A DNA stretch of 64,000 nt. It comes from Gentiana macrophylla (Eukaryota; Streptophyta; Magnoliopsida; Gentianales; Gentianaceae). The number at the start of each line of letters is the position of its first letter. The stretch's first letter is position 1. The notes beneath the pieces are model-generated. The model saw only the letters and a program-made list of their open reading frames with translations, made no database searches and was not told where the DNA came from. This document shows, piece after piece, positions 46,625 to 57,224 of the stretch. The position numbers were made by a program, and so were the translations under genes. Where the stretch lies: NCBI GenBank assembly GCA_026214975.1, contig CM047806.1:97363811-97427810 (forward strand). The letters run 5' to 3'.

Positions 46625-48443
46625 TGTTGGAAAGGTGTCATAAACCCAATCGGGTTGGACTGGATCCAACCGGGTCGGGTCATTTACAGTCTGTTTAGTT
46701 CATGCAATAACTTTATTATGATTAATAAAAGCACTTATGTTATCATATATTGTTTGTCTTCATATTATTTGTTGTATATATATATATAGTAACGTCCCTA
46801 GTATCAATCTGTGATAGAGAAACCATGATAGTGATTATGGTTGATGAGATCTCTAATCAATATAACAAGGTTGGTACTTAAATGTCTCTAGTCTTATATA
46901 TTATCAAATGGGACATTGATAGTATAATCGCACTTAGCACGTATTGATGTCTTCTATCTTTTAGAAGATAGGATAGATCTCGCTCTATCGAAGTGTAGGG
47001 ACACTTGGACCGCACGTGGACGTGTATTAGAGAATGCGACGTTAGATCGACCCACTTACTTTAAGTGTCACACTATGTGGCGGTTGTGTAATTATCCTTT
47101 GACCGAGTCTTCATGGCATCACGGTGTGGATTGTCATGCTTTGACACTATTGAGATTTCTCCTAACCACGGGGCGATCATACGGTAGTGATTGGGTATGA
47201 TATTGAAGCATGCGGAGTATACATGATTGGTCATCCGGGAATCGCGTATCCTATGATTGAGATCAAATATCCGAAATGCCCTTCTTATAAGGAATGTCTA
47301 GCTCTCGAGAATCTTTGCAAAGTGGGAGTAAATGTGTTATTCCGAGAGAGCATGATATCCAGATTATAAGATACGATCGTTAATGTATTGACACTCGAGA
47401 TACGATCGTATGAATATTATTACAGCGATAGGATTGTAATTTACACGGTAACTGCTTCACATGAAAGGTAGTAGTCATTGCTTTTGACTCTTCCGATGAT
47501 TGGGGGTCACGGTGTGTTGCTAGACGCTATCCCGTGATCGTTAGGCATGAAGGGTATTTTAGTAATTTGCACTTTGTGTCTACGGACAACATATTCGGAA
47601 TCCTATCGGGTCACACACATATGAACATCGAGTCGGATTAAAATGCGGTTATAGTTGTTAACCAAATAAGGAAAGTTTATCTCTAGACTATAAAGGTTAT
47701 AGTGGTAAATTAATATGGTGGTATTTATTTATTATGAATAAATAAAATACAAGATATTAATTATATATAAATTATGTTAATTAAAGAATATTTCGGAAGT
47801 CAATCTTTTGGGATATGGGGCGCCACTTTTGATGTGTATAAGATACACTTGGATTGTGCACTTTAATTAATAAGATTGCCATAATATTAATATAAGATAT
47901 TAATTGATTTTGGAAAAATAGATTTATGGTAATAAGATATTATAATCAATATAAGATATTGGCAAAATAAATTATAATTAAAGAGATAAATCAATCTAGA
48001 AGATTTTCTTTATTTTATTGGAAAAAGGTTTTCTTCTCCTACACACTATTGGGGCGCCACTTATCACTATAAATAAGAGGTGGGTGTCAAGCTATTTTGT
48101 ACAACACAATTGCAAGAGCTCATAGTTCTTGTGTAAAATAGAGAGCTATCCATAGTGAGTTTGTGAGGGAAGAAAAGGTCCGGTCTAGCAGCCGGAGTTT
48201 TTCCGGTAGCAATCCAAGTAAGATTCCGGCAAGGGGTTCGTGTGGATTAGCGATAGAGGCTAGACGCGTGGACGGCTTGCGCATTGAACTACTCTCCGTT
48301 GGCGGCCAAAGCGACGATCTTATAGATCATATGAGGTATAACCGTCAAACTACTTAACGTGTTTATTGCATTAAACGAAGAACGATCTAGAAAAGGAAAT
48401 CAAATTTTAAATTCCGCTGCGTTAAACTAGTGATTTCCTAACA
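46625..48443 (+). mobile_element. copia B 3' LTR
   Basis: The LTR is 1819 bp, from TGTTGGAAAGG to TTTCCTAACA. By eye it differs from the 5' LTR at a few percent of positions; most differences lie in the first 450 bp and many are 1-3 bp indels. It contains the 13-bp insertion actggatccaacc-like piece absent from the 5' LTR. Confidence 0.9.
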
Positions 48444-48726
48444 ACGCTAAGATTTAGTTTTTCACCGAGTCGATCTAGCCACGCCTTTATGGTGAGACTG
48501 GCCCATTTAGAATTTCTTATCTTAGTAGGTATGGCTACGGCTACGTTGCTCATCCTGCTTTAATTAGCGCATTATTAGGAAATACAAATATAGTACTCTA
48601 GGTCGCCTCATGAATTGATCTTCCGGGACTTTCAAATGAGATCTAGATCTGTTCTGTATTTGGGAATTGTTGACACCTAGTTATACGTACATCGTAGATT
48701 AACATGATACCTAAAAAGTTAGTGTT
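48443..48726 (+). repeat. 283-bp target duplication, right copy
   Basis: This is the second copy of 38812-39093. It starts at the last base of the 3' LTR and continues seamlessly into the remaining 539 bp of the gypsy-type solo LTR. Confidence 0.9.
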
Positions 48727-49265
48727 AATGGGACGGAGACTGATGTGATCGCCTAGGATATACGCCTAACCACAGGAATGTTGCCTAGGTGAGGAATACG
48801 GTTAATATCGGCATCCCTAGTTTTGTAAGTGCGCGAGTTATATGAGATGGAGGCCTAAAAAGCGAAGTCACGTAATGTAGCATAGTGATCTAGATGGCCT
48901 ACCCGGAGCTAGATCTAGTTTAGGGGATGACTCCCGTAGCCAATATAAAAGAAATACGAATCGGATTAATAGTTGTCGAATCTAGCTTAATTATATAGAA
49001 TCTCTAGATCCAAACGATAACTAATTCAGGAGGTTAATTACGTTGTTTGTGTCGTGTCCTTTATCTTTCTTGTCTCTTGTTGGTCGTAGACCGCCTTTGT
49101 GTCCTTGATATGAATGATTAATTGTTTGTATATAAATGACCCACAATTGGTTCCCTGTGGGATCGACCTTGATTCGCTATAGCTATACTACGATGGACCT
49201 AGTCCTCTTGCTAGTATTGGTTTATGGTGGTCAAGTATTTTATTATCATTTGATCTACGTCATCA

Positions 49266-50373
49266 GTCTTCAGCAGATTTCTTATAAAAGAAAGTTTGAA
49301 TCAAGTAAGTGATTCAGCTTTCAGCAGCTTGATCGGGATGATATGATCAGCAGCTTGAGGTCTTCAAGTGTGTAAAATTGATGTAGCTGGAAAGCAGATT
49401 ACACTTGAAGAGTTTTACTGGAGCAGTAGCTTTATGCTCAGTAGGGTCAGCAGGGTGTTTGATCGATTTAAATCTGATAGCTCAAGATAGATCCTTAATT
49501 TTCCTCAATGTTCATCACTTGTATCTGAATTTGGAGTCCTCTATTTATAGGTAGGAATCCTTGTGACTTATGTTTGAAATTCAAACATAGCCGCTTTGCA
49601 TTTTGTCCCATTTGACTTGCTTTCATCACATCGTCGTTCATAGTACTCGACAATCGCCGTAATTCTTTTTGACAGCTTTCAATCATTCCCACCTTTGACT
49701 TGTATTCATTGGATAAAGCTCGCTTCTTTCCAACGCCCCTTGATCTTATCCATTGATTTTTTTGATAAAATCGAGGTTGTTATCTGTCCTTATCCTTGTA
49801 TTCTTCCAATGTAACCTTTGAATAATTCAAAATATACATCAGCAGGTTCCTGTGAATGTAAGTCTGTTGAAATGCATATCAGTCAGCTATTCCAAGGTTG
49901 CTGTGTTTATAAAAACACTTCAGCTGACTTCTCTTATATCTAACATTTTATTGTGAAGTTAGATTACACCATTTTGAATATAACTAAGTTCCAATCACCA
50001 CTTAACTTGTGGAACTTAGACCTTGTACACAAGGTATATGTAATCAGTTTGGGTCATCACAGACTTCCCTAAATTCTGATTCCATATCCTTGACTTTAAA
50101 TACTAAGTTTGATCCCTTAGGCTTCAATAACTGAGTTTGAGCCCTTTGCCTTCAGTCTTCAGCAGGTTCCTATACTAGTCTACTGACTCAGGTACTTCTA
50201 CTCGATATGGACAAATCTCACGATGAAAGTCACCGACCTTTTACAAAGGCTTGTTTGATCAAACCTATACAAGATCAAACTCTAATAAGCCTATACATTT
50301 GATCTAGACATCTTTTGCCTTTGCTCTATAACAAATAGTCCGCCCTCATCACTAAAACTTAAAATAAGTCCAA
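49266..50373 (-). mobile_element. 5' LTR of copia A, U3-side part
   Basis: The part from 49425 on matches the 3' LTR at 17899-18848, with the TATA box at 49542-49549. The outer terminus should read ...GTCCAACA on the plus strand but reads GTCCAATGCACAC, so the last bases are lost or altered where gypsy sequence begins. The part 49266-49424 with CAGCAG-rich text has no counterpart in the truncated 3' LTR. Confidence 0.8.
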
Positions 50374-51210
50374 TGCACACTTATGAATCTGGCAGGTGTA
50401 AAGATGAATACCAGTTCAGCCTACCATCCTCAAACTGATGGTTAGACTGTATGAGTTAATCAATGTGTGGAGATGTATCTAAGGTGTATGTGTTTCCATA
50501 GGCCCCAACAATGGAAAAGATGGTTGACACTAGCAGAATTTTTGTATAACACAAGTCATCATTCATCTTTGGGACGGTCTCATTTTGAGGCACTTTATGG
50601 CTATTCTCCAAAATCCCTACACCTGGGATGTTTTGGAAATTCTGGAGTGGTATCTGTGGATGAATTCATGAAACACAATCAAATTCTATAGAGAACTCAG
50701 AGATCATTTGAGTAGAGTACATGCAAGGATGAAACAAAATGCAGACAAAAACAGGGTTGAAAGAGAGTATCAAATTGGAGACATGGTTTTGGTAAAGCTG
50801 CAACCTTATAGACAAGCTTCTATGGGTGTTAGGAGCAGTGTAAAGCTGTCAGCCAAATTCATTGGTCCTTATATGATTGAAGGCAAGATTAGTCCAGTTG
50901 CCTATAAGTTGAAACTCCCTGCTACAGCTCCTATTCATCCAGTTTTTCACATATCAATGCTTAAAAAGTACACTGGACTGCCACCTCATTCCACTGAAGA
51001 CCCCCCATCATTTCCACAGATGGTCAATTGGTGTGCTACCCTGAAGAAAGGTTGGACATAAGGATGATCAAGAGGGGGAATCAAGCTGTGGTGCAGTGGC
51101 TCATTAAATGGATGAATTTGGATCAAGATCAAAGTTACTTGGGAAGACGCAATCTTCATCAAGTCTCAATTTCTAAATTCCTCCCACCTTGTGGACAAGG
51201 TGCTTGTTAG
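50374..51210 (+). pseudogene. Ty3/gypsy chromovirus integrase C-terminus and chromodomain
   Basis: The text MNTSSAYHPQTDG followed by stop codons at two positions, then QCVEMYLRCMCFHRPQQWKR and WLTLAEFLYNTSHHSSLGRS, is the gypsy integrase core end. Then come KQNADKNRVEREYQIGDMVL, YKLKLPATAPIHPVFHISML and a chromodomain-like RMIKRGNQAVVQWLIKWMNL. The usual ATWE part reads SYLG. Chromodomains of this kind direct integration to heterochromatin. The 5' three quarters of the element are missing at the copia A border; frameshifts occur near 50690 and 51030. Confidence 0.88.
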
Positions 51211-51219
51211 GAGAGGAGA

Positions 51220-51578
51220 TGTCACAATTGCAGTAAACCTTTCCTTTTAGGAATCGAACTGAGGGAAAATTTAAATAAATGATGATCAAGTTGTCTTGAT
51301 GTCATTTTATTGTTGGGAATCTTTCAATTCTGTTTTGAGTCTGTTAGCCGGCAAGTATGGTGTCTTGTGATGGTGGAGTCTGTTAGCCGAATTGTCTAGG
51401 GGTATTTGGGCTATTGAGTCTGTAATACAATGGTTATGCGAATTGATAATAGACTCTTCTTCCCTAATTCACTCTTCCTTCTTCATTTCCTGCCAATTCT
51501 TCTATTCTATCTGCTCTTCCCTTCTTCCCTTCTACCTATTTCCTGTTACTTTCGATATTTGTTTGTTGTGGTGTGACA
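51220..51578 (+). mobile_element. 3' LTR of the chromovirus relic
   Basis: The LTR is 359 bp, starts TGTCACA and ends TGTGACA, a perfect inverted 7-mer. The purine run GGAGAGGAGA directly before it acts as polypurine tract. The short length fits Reina-like chromoviruses. It contains a twice repeated gagtctgttagccg (about 51335 and 51375). Confidence 0.75.
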
Positions 51579-52160
51579 GTCGGCTCTATCGTCGTTTTCT
51601 TCTTATTTTTCCCAGCAAAACCTATTCTCCAATAATAATCTAATAGTTGCTGCTCCCGTACCACAGAGTGGGTGGATGGGTACATGGCTACCAGATTTTA
51701 TTTTTCAAATTTTCTGGATTTTCTTATTTTTTATAATAATGCCTTTATTATGGAAAATTAGGGATAAGGACACAATCTAAAATATTTTTAAGAATAAGTG
51801 ACAAATACATATTTTTATATAGAGAAGGACAACTCGATAATTTTTATAGCGAGAAGGACAAACAAAGGAATTCAAAATCAAGAATCTCCTCAATGAATCC
51901 CAAATCGGTGAATTTCGACGATGAATTTTGATAAATGAATCCCAAAATTAGTGAATTTCGATTTATGAATTTTGAAAATTAGTGAATTTCGACAAATGAA
52001 TTTCACAATGAATTTAAACAAAGGAATTTCAACACAAGTGAATTTTGACAAATGAATAAATAGTTTTGTCTCTTTATGCAAAAGTTTCAAAAACTGTCCT
52101 TCTACTCAATTGATGAAATATTTCTCATTCTTCTCCTCATTCCCTTTTATTATATATAAA
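51579..52160. other. intergenic AT-rich DNA with imperfect ATGAATTT repeats
   Basis: Between 51890 and 52075 the words gtgaatttcga and acaaatgaattt recur every 25-40 bases. No gene was recognised. Confidence 0.55.
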
Positions 52161-52165
52161 ATGTG

Positions 52166-52240
<75 letters not shown>

Positions 52241-52242
52241 TT
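52166..52242. repeat. (TA)n(GA)n compound microsatellite
   Basis: About 27 TA units are followed directly by about nine GA units. It borders the left end of MULE-like element 2. Confidence 0.95.
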
Positions 52243-52568
52243 GATTTTCGTCAAAAAAGACACATTCACTAATAATTCTGGCTAGAAGTACACACATGAT
52301 TAATAAGTACAAAATACCCTTATTTTATAGGGCCAAAGACCCAAAAGTATACAAAACGGGCTTATTGGACTTATAAGGACAAAAAGAAATCTGTTGGACT
52401 TATAAGGACACAAATTAGATAGATAAACTCAAATACCCTTAATGAAGAAAAAACAAAAAAATAAAAATAAAAGAGGGGGAAGAGGCGGGGAAGTGGGGAA
52501 CACTGAATGTCTATTTTTTTATTTTTTTTTTTAGCTTACGCTATACTTAACTTCTTGTTGTGTTTTGT

Positions 52569-52674
52569 TTTGTTTTTTTTTTTTTTTTTTTTTTTTTTTT
52601 TCTGGAGAACGATGAAAGTGGTTTTTTTTTTTTTTTTTTCCTTCAGGTGTTAAGGTTTTTTTTTTTTTTTTTTT
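52569..52674. repeat. poly-T tracts of MULE-like element 2
   Basis: Three T runs (about 52570-52600, 52622-52639 and 52656-52673) are separated by tctggagaacgatgaaagtg and ccttcaggtgttaagg. This is the same arrangement as at 6082-6174. Confidence 0.9.
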
Positions 52675-52675
52675 C

Positions 52676-53560
52676 CAATGACCACCGCGACGCATTGACC
52701 ACCCCGCTGCAATGACCATCCTGATGCATAGACCACCGCGATGACCATCGCGATGCAGAGACACCGCGATGTATAGACACGGCGATGACACCTCGATGAA
52801 GTGATACAGCGACGTAGTGACCACCCGCGATGCAGAGACGCCTCAATGAAGTGACACCACGATGCATTGACCACACCGATCCATTGATCACCTCGATCTG
52901 CGTGACCACCTCCGATGCGCAGAGACACCACGACGCAGCTGACCAACCCAGATGCGCAGACACACGCGATGCGCAAGAACCACCCCGATGTAGAGACATC
53001 ACGATGTTATAACATTTGACGATGCAGACATCGCGAATACACGCACACCGCGATGCGTAGACACCGCGATGAAGTGACACCGTATTGCGAGACACCACGA
53101 TGAAGTGACACCGCAATGCGTAGACACCGCGATGAAGTGACATCGCGATGTTATAACATTTGACGATGCAGAGACACCGCAATGCGAGAAACCGCATTGC
53201 GTAGAGACACCACGATGAAATGACACCGCAATGCATGTATTACACCGCGATGAAGTGACACCGCATTGCGGAGACACCACGATGAAGTGACACCGCAATG
53301 CGAGACGCCAGATTGCGTAGACATCGTGATATTATAACATTTGACGATGCGCAGAGACACGCGTTGCATGTATACCACCACGATGAAATGATACCGCAAT
53401 ACGTAGACACCGCGATGAAGTCGACAACGCCGATGCAAAGACACCTCGATGAAATGACACCGCATTGCGAGACACCCCGATGCGAGATACCGCGATGAAG
53501 TGACACCGCATTTATGCAGCGATATCAACAATTTATGCAAAGGACATCTCGCAGTGACAT
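52676..53560. repeat. degenerate minisatellite array of MULE-like element 2
   Basis: Units of about 16-22 bp such as gacaccgcgatgaagt and accgcaatgcgtag are repeated some forty times. A higher-order block with cgatgttataacatttgacg recurs at about 53003, 53148 and 53326. The array ends with gcagtgacatcaatgtcact units like those of element 1. Minus-strand frames reading SLHRGV repeats are products of the array and not genes. Confidence 0.9.
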
Positions 53561-53835
53561 CAATGTCACTTCATTAGTTGTCTAATGTATGCAAAGTGAT
53601 ATCTGCAGCGACATCAATGTCACTTCATTAATTATATCAATTTGGCTAACGGAGAAACTCTAATGGCGTGTTTGGATTAAGCGGTAATAGAATGGAATGC
53701 AATACTTTTTCATTACATTATATCAATTTGGCTTGTTTGGCAACGGACGAATGGATTATGATTTCATTCCAACGGAATGAAAATGGATGATTTTCATTCC
53801 ATCCAAAATTCAATGGATGTATTTCTATTTTCCAG

Positions 53836-54048
53836 GTTCGTGTTTCTATTGTTCTTACAAATGGACCTTTCATGTTGAATCTTGATTGTGATCACTACAT
53901 AAACAATAGCGAGGCATTGCGATAGGCAATGTGCTTTTTGATGGATCCCAACCTCGGGAAATATGTTTGTTATGTTCAATTTCCGCAGAGGTTTGATCGT
54001 ATTGACAGGAATGATCGATATGCCAATCGCAATACAGTTTTCTTCGAC
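53836..54048 (-). other. antisense orientation note: no minus-strand gene over the CesA exon
   Basis: A minus-strand open frame at 53979-53794 overlaps the CesA exon. It has no conserved features and is the shadow of the plus-strand exon; it is listed only so that it is not mistaken for a gene. Confidence 0.3.
53836..54048 (+). pseudogene. cellulose synthase (CesA3-like) exon, captured, with nonsense codon
   Basis: A 71-codon exon is preceded by tattttccag and followed by GTGAGC. It reads [29 protein letters not shown], stop, [41 protein letters not shown]. It contains the DCD-type motif that binds UDP-glucose/Mn2+ in the catalytic domain of cellulose synthase. The codon after EALR is TAG where CesA proteins have Glu (GAG). 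CesA is a plasma-membrane glucosyltransferase of primary walls; this copy lacks the rest of the protein and cannot be active. The intact splice borders show that genomic DNA, not cDNA, was copied. Confidence 0.92.
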
Positions 54049-54802
54049 GTGAGCATTTTATTCTCAGATCTGGTTTTCCTAGTTTAGTTGGTTTGAAATC
54101 AATGGTTTAGGTTGTCTATTTGGACCCACTAGTCAATTGGTCTGTTTCATTCAGGTATATGCAGTGGGAGAAACCAGAGAGAGTTGACTATCTTCGAGCA
54201 AAGAAAAGAACAACAAAAACCTCAACCTCATTCCATGCAAAACCTTCCACCCACCACCAAATTTCAACCACAAAAGATCTCTCACTAGTTTACCCTCCAA
54301 GGATCAATCCCAGATCAGTTATCCTCAACAATCTTCTCAACATTCATCTATTAGTGTGCCTATTCTCTTTTTTTCATGTACAAGTTTTATTGTCATTGTA
54401 TTCTTGCTCATATTTGATGTTTTTGTATATTGCAAAGATCAAGTGTCCGACTCTGGGGAGGCCACTGAGAATCATCAGCAGTACACACACTTAAAGCAGT
54501 CGTCATTTTCATCTCTGGATTTTGAACAGAATTGCCGGTTGTGGAACATAATGATTGATTATGCCTCGCTTATTGGATTCACAATCCGTTATTTTTGGGG
54601 TCATCGGGAGCTCACTATGGACAAAACCTCTGCTGCAGCTTGGCTCGATGAATGATTCGGACGTATGCAACAGTATATATCAAGATTGTTGTTTTTTTTT
54701 TTTTTGATGGCATCATTGTTAACTCGTTAATAACTTTCACCAACCAAAATAAAAGAAAAAAATTGATTTGCAATTGAGCAAGAATACAACAAAGAAAATC
54801 TG
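54049..54802 (+). other. intron between the CesA exons, with an unrecognised insert
   Basis: At 750 bp it is long for this CesA intron. A frame at 54356-54655 (99 codons) begins with a hydrophobic segment (ILFFSCTSFIVIVFLLIFDV) followed by a polar region ending KTSAAAWLDE. I do not recognise it. It may be a second captured fragment inserted into the intron. There is a short T run at 54691-54703. Confidence 0.45.
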
Positions 54803-55102
54803 AACTTGAGAGGTTTGGACGGCATTCGTGATCGGTTTACGTGGGGACAAAGTTGTGTCTTCAACAGAATCTGCGTTGTATGGTTACTGAACCACCTCTC
54901 AAACCTAAGCCCAAAAGACCGGGTTTCTTTCTTCTTGTTTCGTGGATCAAGAAAGAAAAGTTCCAAATCAAATAAGAATGGATCATTCAATCAAAAAAAA
55001 ATCAAAAAAATAAGAAGGGATCAAATAAGAAGAAGTCTAGCAAGCATGTTGATCCTACTGTTCCAATTTTTAGCTTGGAAGATATACAGGAAGGAGTTGA
55101 AG
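54803..55102 (+). pseudogene. cellulose synthase (CesA3-like) exon, class-specific region
   Basis: This is the next CesA exon in order. It reads NLRGLDGIRD, SCVFNR, then after small changes GSRKKSSKSNK and finally KKKSSKHVDPTVPIFSLEDI QEGVE, ending near 55102 before a damaged donor (gttatg). The Lys/Ser-rich class-specific stretch and the HVDPTVP-LEDI text point to the CesA3 clade. Two frame changes occur near 54840 and 54985. Both exons are in gene order and on one strand. Confidence 0.88.
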
Positions 55103-55250
55103 TTATGTGGGTCCTGCCTGTATATTTGACGAGACATGGAAGGAGGAGGAGAAGGAGAAGAATAAATTAGATTAGGGGTATTTTGGTACAGGTAGAAATT
55201 GAATCTTCCCAAATCTTTTATCTAGTTTTTAAAAACACAATCAAGAGTAT

Positions 55251-57083
55251 GCTTCGGTACAACTATGTATGTATGTATCTCAGATATATATACTAGTCTT
55301 TTATCCTTATGATGCACGGAAAGAGTGATTAAATATGAAATAAAATTGTGAATTGAAGACAATTAATAAATAAATAAATTCAGAGTATGATGATACAGTT
55401 AAATGAATTCACTGTAAATAATAGTGTTTGATATTTCAATCATTCAATGTTGATAAAATAGATTTGACATTGCATAATCATTGAGCCATAAAATAGCAAA
55501 GACTTCGCAAATAAAACGTACTGATGCAGAATATATTGATCATGGAAATAACATTAAAAATTTATAATCAAGAACCATGAACAGAAAAGATGCCCATGTA
55601 AGATCTATCAAATGTCAAAATTCATATTAATAATATTATTCGAAAACGTTGAATTGTTAACAATATTTAAGCAAACATATTGTTTTGAGCAAGGAAATCC
55701 CATTGAAACGTGAAGTCAACCCACAGTTACTGATACAGTGATACTTCAACACCTTCATGCCAAGATAATCTTGTTGGACCCTGCAAAGATCGAGTGCATA
55801 AAATTGCCTTATTTAAAATGTTAATTACAAAACCCTACAAAGCATGCTAATGTCTGGTACCAAAAGAAAGGTATGCTTTGGTAGTGATACTTTACTTCAC
55901 CAACAAAGCTAATTGCATTCGTAAGATCAATACACTCCCATATAAAAATAAATTTAGCCCGATTTGAGCAGAAATAAACCCATGGATTCAATAAGCATCC
56001 AATGAATCAAGACACCCAAACTCAAACATCATGAAATTCAGCACATATCACCCTAAATAAAAAGAATGTAATTCAATCAATACTAAGATATCTCATCTAA
56101 AAACTACCACCATCAACCACAACTTCAAAATTCTATGCCTAAAACTTTAACCCAATAGGAATAAATACCACTTTATAAATCATCCACCAAGTAACTTGAC
56201 ACATTGGCTTCAAGTATATTTTTGAACATATATAGACTATAGTAAAAAAGCTAAAAACACGACCTGATGAAAAAGTGGCCAGGCAGCGGCGTGTATAAGG
56301 AATTTCAATCATCTGGAGAAAGAGTGTGGATTGATCCTGAAACGGAGACAAACGTCAAATGATTTTGACAACAGTTTCATTTGAATAGGAATGCAAGGAC
56401 TACATGTTTTACCGCTTAATATTACTCCCTACATAATCTTACGTCTTAGCTGCTTGAGAACTTCTAATTCTTTCCATAATATAGTAACTTTTGAATTAGC
56501 AAAGGCAATACAAAAAAAAAAAATCATATTCTACAATTTCACCGGAATAAGTAAAGAGATCTGATAAGTAGCGATCAAACAAAATAAACAAAATTCAAGT
56601 TCTATATGTATCAGTAATCCATCAGTAAATAATGAGATGAACTCGACACAAAACATATGACACAATTCGAAAACGCGTTAGGCGATCCTCTAAAACCGTC
56701 ATCAGGAAGAAAATTACACATTTAAAACATCAAAAACAAAATAGATTTTTGTCCAAAAGGACAAAATTATAAAAAAAAAATCGGGATAGAAAGAAACTGT
56801 GATTTAATCAGGACAAAATTAACAATTATGAAATAACAAATATGAAGTAACAAATGTGGAATATAGTAAATATGAAGTAACAATTGTGAAACACAAAGTA
56901 ATATTAACACGTGAAGTAACAATTGTGATTTTTGTCTTTTATAATCATGAAAATGTTACTTTTGTCCTTCCAGACGCATTTATTAATTTTTTTGTCCTTG
57001 TGGCCCCTTCCCCCAAAAAAAAAGTTATAAAAATAACTAAACTTACTTATAACAATGATCTTGATCTGAGAGACTTTATGATG
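55251..57083. other. AT-rich DNA without recognised genes
   Basis: No conserved coding frame, LTR or terminal repeat was found. Short frames on both strands (for example 56139-56351 minus, 56856-57095 plus) have no domain signature. Sequence near 56830-56950 repeats gaagtaacaattgtg three times. Confidence 0.5.
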
Positions 57084-57094
57084 CAACGGTTGTA

Positions 57095-57224
57095 AGAAGG
57101 TTGTACCAAGTGGCATACATTAGAGCCTCTCATTTTTACTCTCTTTCACATAATACACTTTTATCGTGTGTGAGAGGTTCGAAATGAATGGTTGTAATGT
57201 ATGCCACTTGGTACAACCTTGCTA
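57095..57224. mobile_element. short hairpin MITE with TSD-like CAACGGTTGTA
   Basis: The left end agaaggttgtaccaagtggc and right end gccacttggtacaaccttgc pair almost perfectly for about 27 bp. CAACGGTTGTA occurs on both flanks (57084-57094 and 57225-57235). An 11-bp repeat is longer than usual, but 9-10 bp duplications are typical of MULE-like MITEs; the flank is also partly palindromic, so the true length is uncertain. Confidence 0.75.

Larger units (their letters stand above)
39090..48443 (+). mobile_element. copia B: Ty1/copia element with two LTRs (plus strand)
   Basis: The 9.35-kb element consists of a 5' LTR (39090-40894), a PBS, a 1.8-kb leader with a hairpin array, gag, protease, integrase, RT, RNase H, a polypurine tract and a 3' LTR (46625-48443). 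The gene order protease-integrase-RT places it in Ty1/copia. The LTRs differ by only a few percent by eye, whereas coding frames carry many stops and indels. It lies inside the gypsy-type solo LTR with a long, not a short, duplication at its borders. The lineage may be Tork/Angela-like, from the RT text and LTR length; this is a weak inference. Confidence 0.93.
37957..49265 (+). mobile_element. gypsy-type solo LTR (about 1.68 kb of own sequence), interrupted by copia B; TSD GTCTT
   Basis: The LTR begins TGATGACGGTC and ends CTACGTCATCA, so the termini TGATGAC/GTCATCA are a perfect inverted 7-mer. GTCTT flanks both ends (37952-37956 and 49266-49270). The 3' part contains ttccctgtgggatcgacctt (about 49160), typical of plant gypsy LTR ends. 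A TATATATAT promoter-like box lies near 38437. Its own sequence is 37957-39093 plus 48727-49265; in between is copia B with a duplicated 283-bp piece of this LTR. Confidence 0.85.
17899..50373 (-). mobile_element. copia A: large minus-strand Ty1/copia element with post-pol coding region, split by three insertions
   Basis: Reading right to left, the element consists of a 5' LTR (50373-49266 plus 37956-37365), PBS (37360-37342), gag (37255-35390), protease, integrase and RT/RNase H (35000-31896), a long extra coding region (31482-28345 and 20121-18864), a polypurine tract (about 18863-18849) and a 3' LTR (18848-17899, truncated). LTR copies at 49425-50371 and 17899-18848 align over their whole length. 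A coding region after pol is known from SIRE/Maximus-type copia elements; lineage assignment is inference. Nested inside are a CACTA element and a gypsy-type solo LTR that itself contains copia B. All genes of copia A carry stops or frameshifts. Confidence 0.85.
52246..55250. mobile_element. MULE-like element 2 with captured cellulose synthase exons
   Basis: The left part matches MULE-like element 1 in order: repeated TTATAAGGACA motifs (about 52372 and 52398), a tagatagata-actcaaataccctt segment, a purine-rich leader with gaggcgg, poly-T tracts and a minisatellite of related units. The right end is less sure. ggggtattttggtac at 55175-55189 mirrors gtacaaaataccctt at 52308-52322, at equal distance from the assumed ends. 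No target duplication was identified. Two CesA3-like exons occupy the right half. Confidence 0.55.

Noticed and set aside
52643..53540. Long minus-strand frames (up to 197 codons) rich in SLHRGV repeats
   Set aside because: All arise from the tandem array of MULE-like element 2; three overlapping frames are open at once, as expected for a repeat of this composition.
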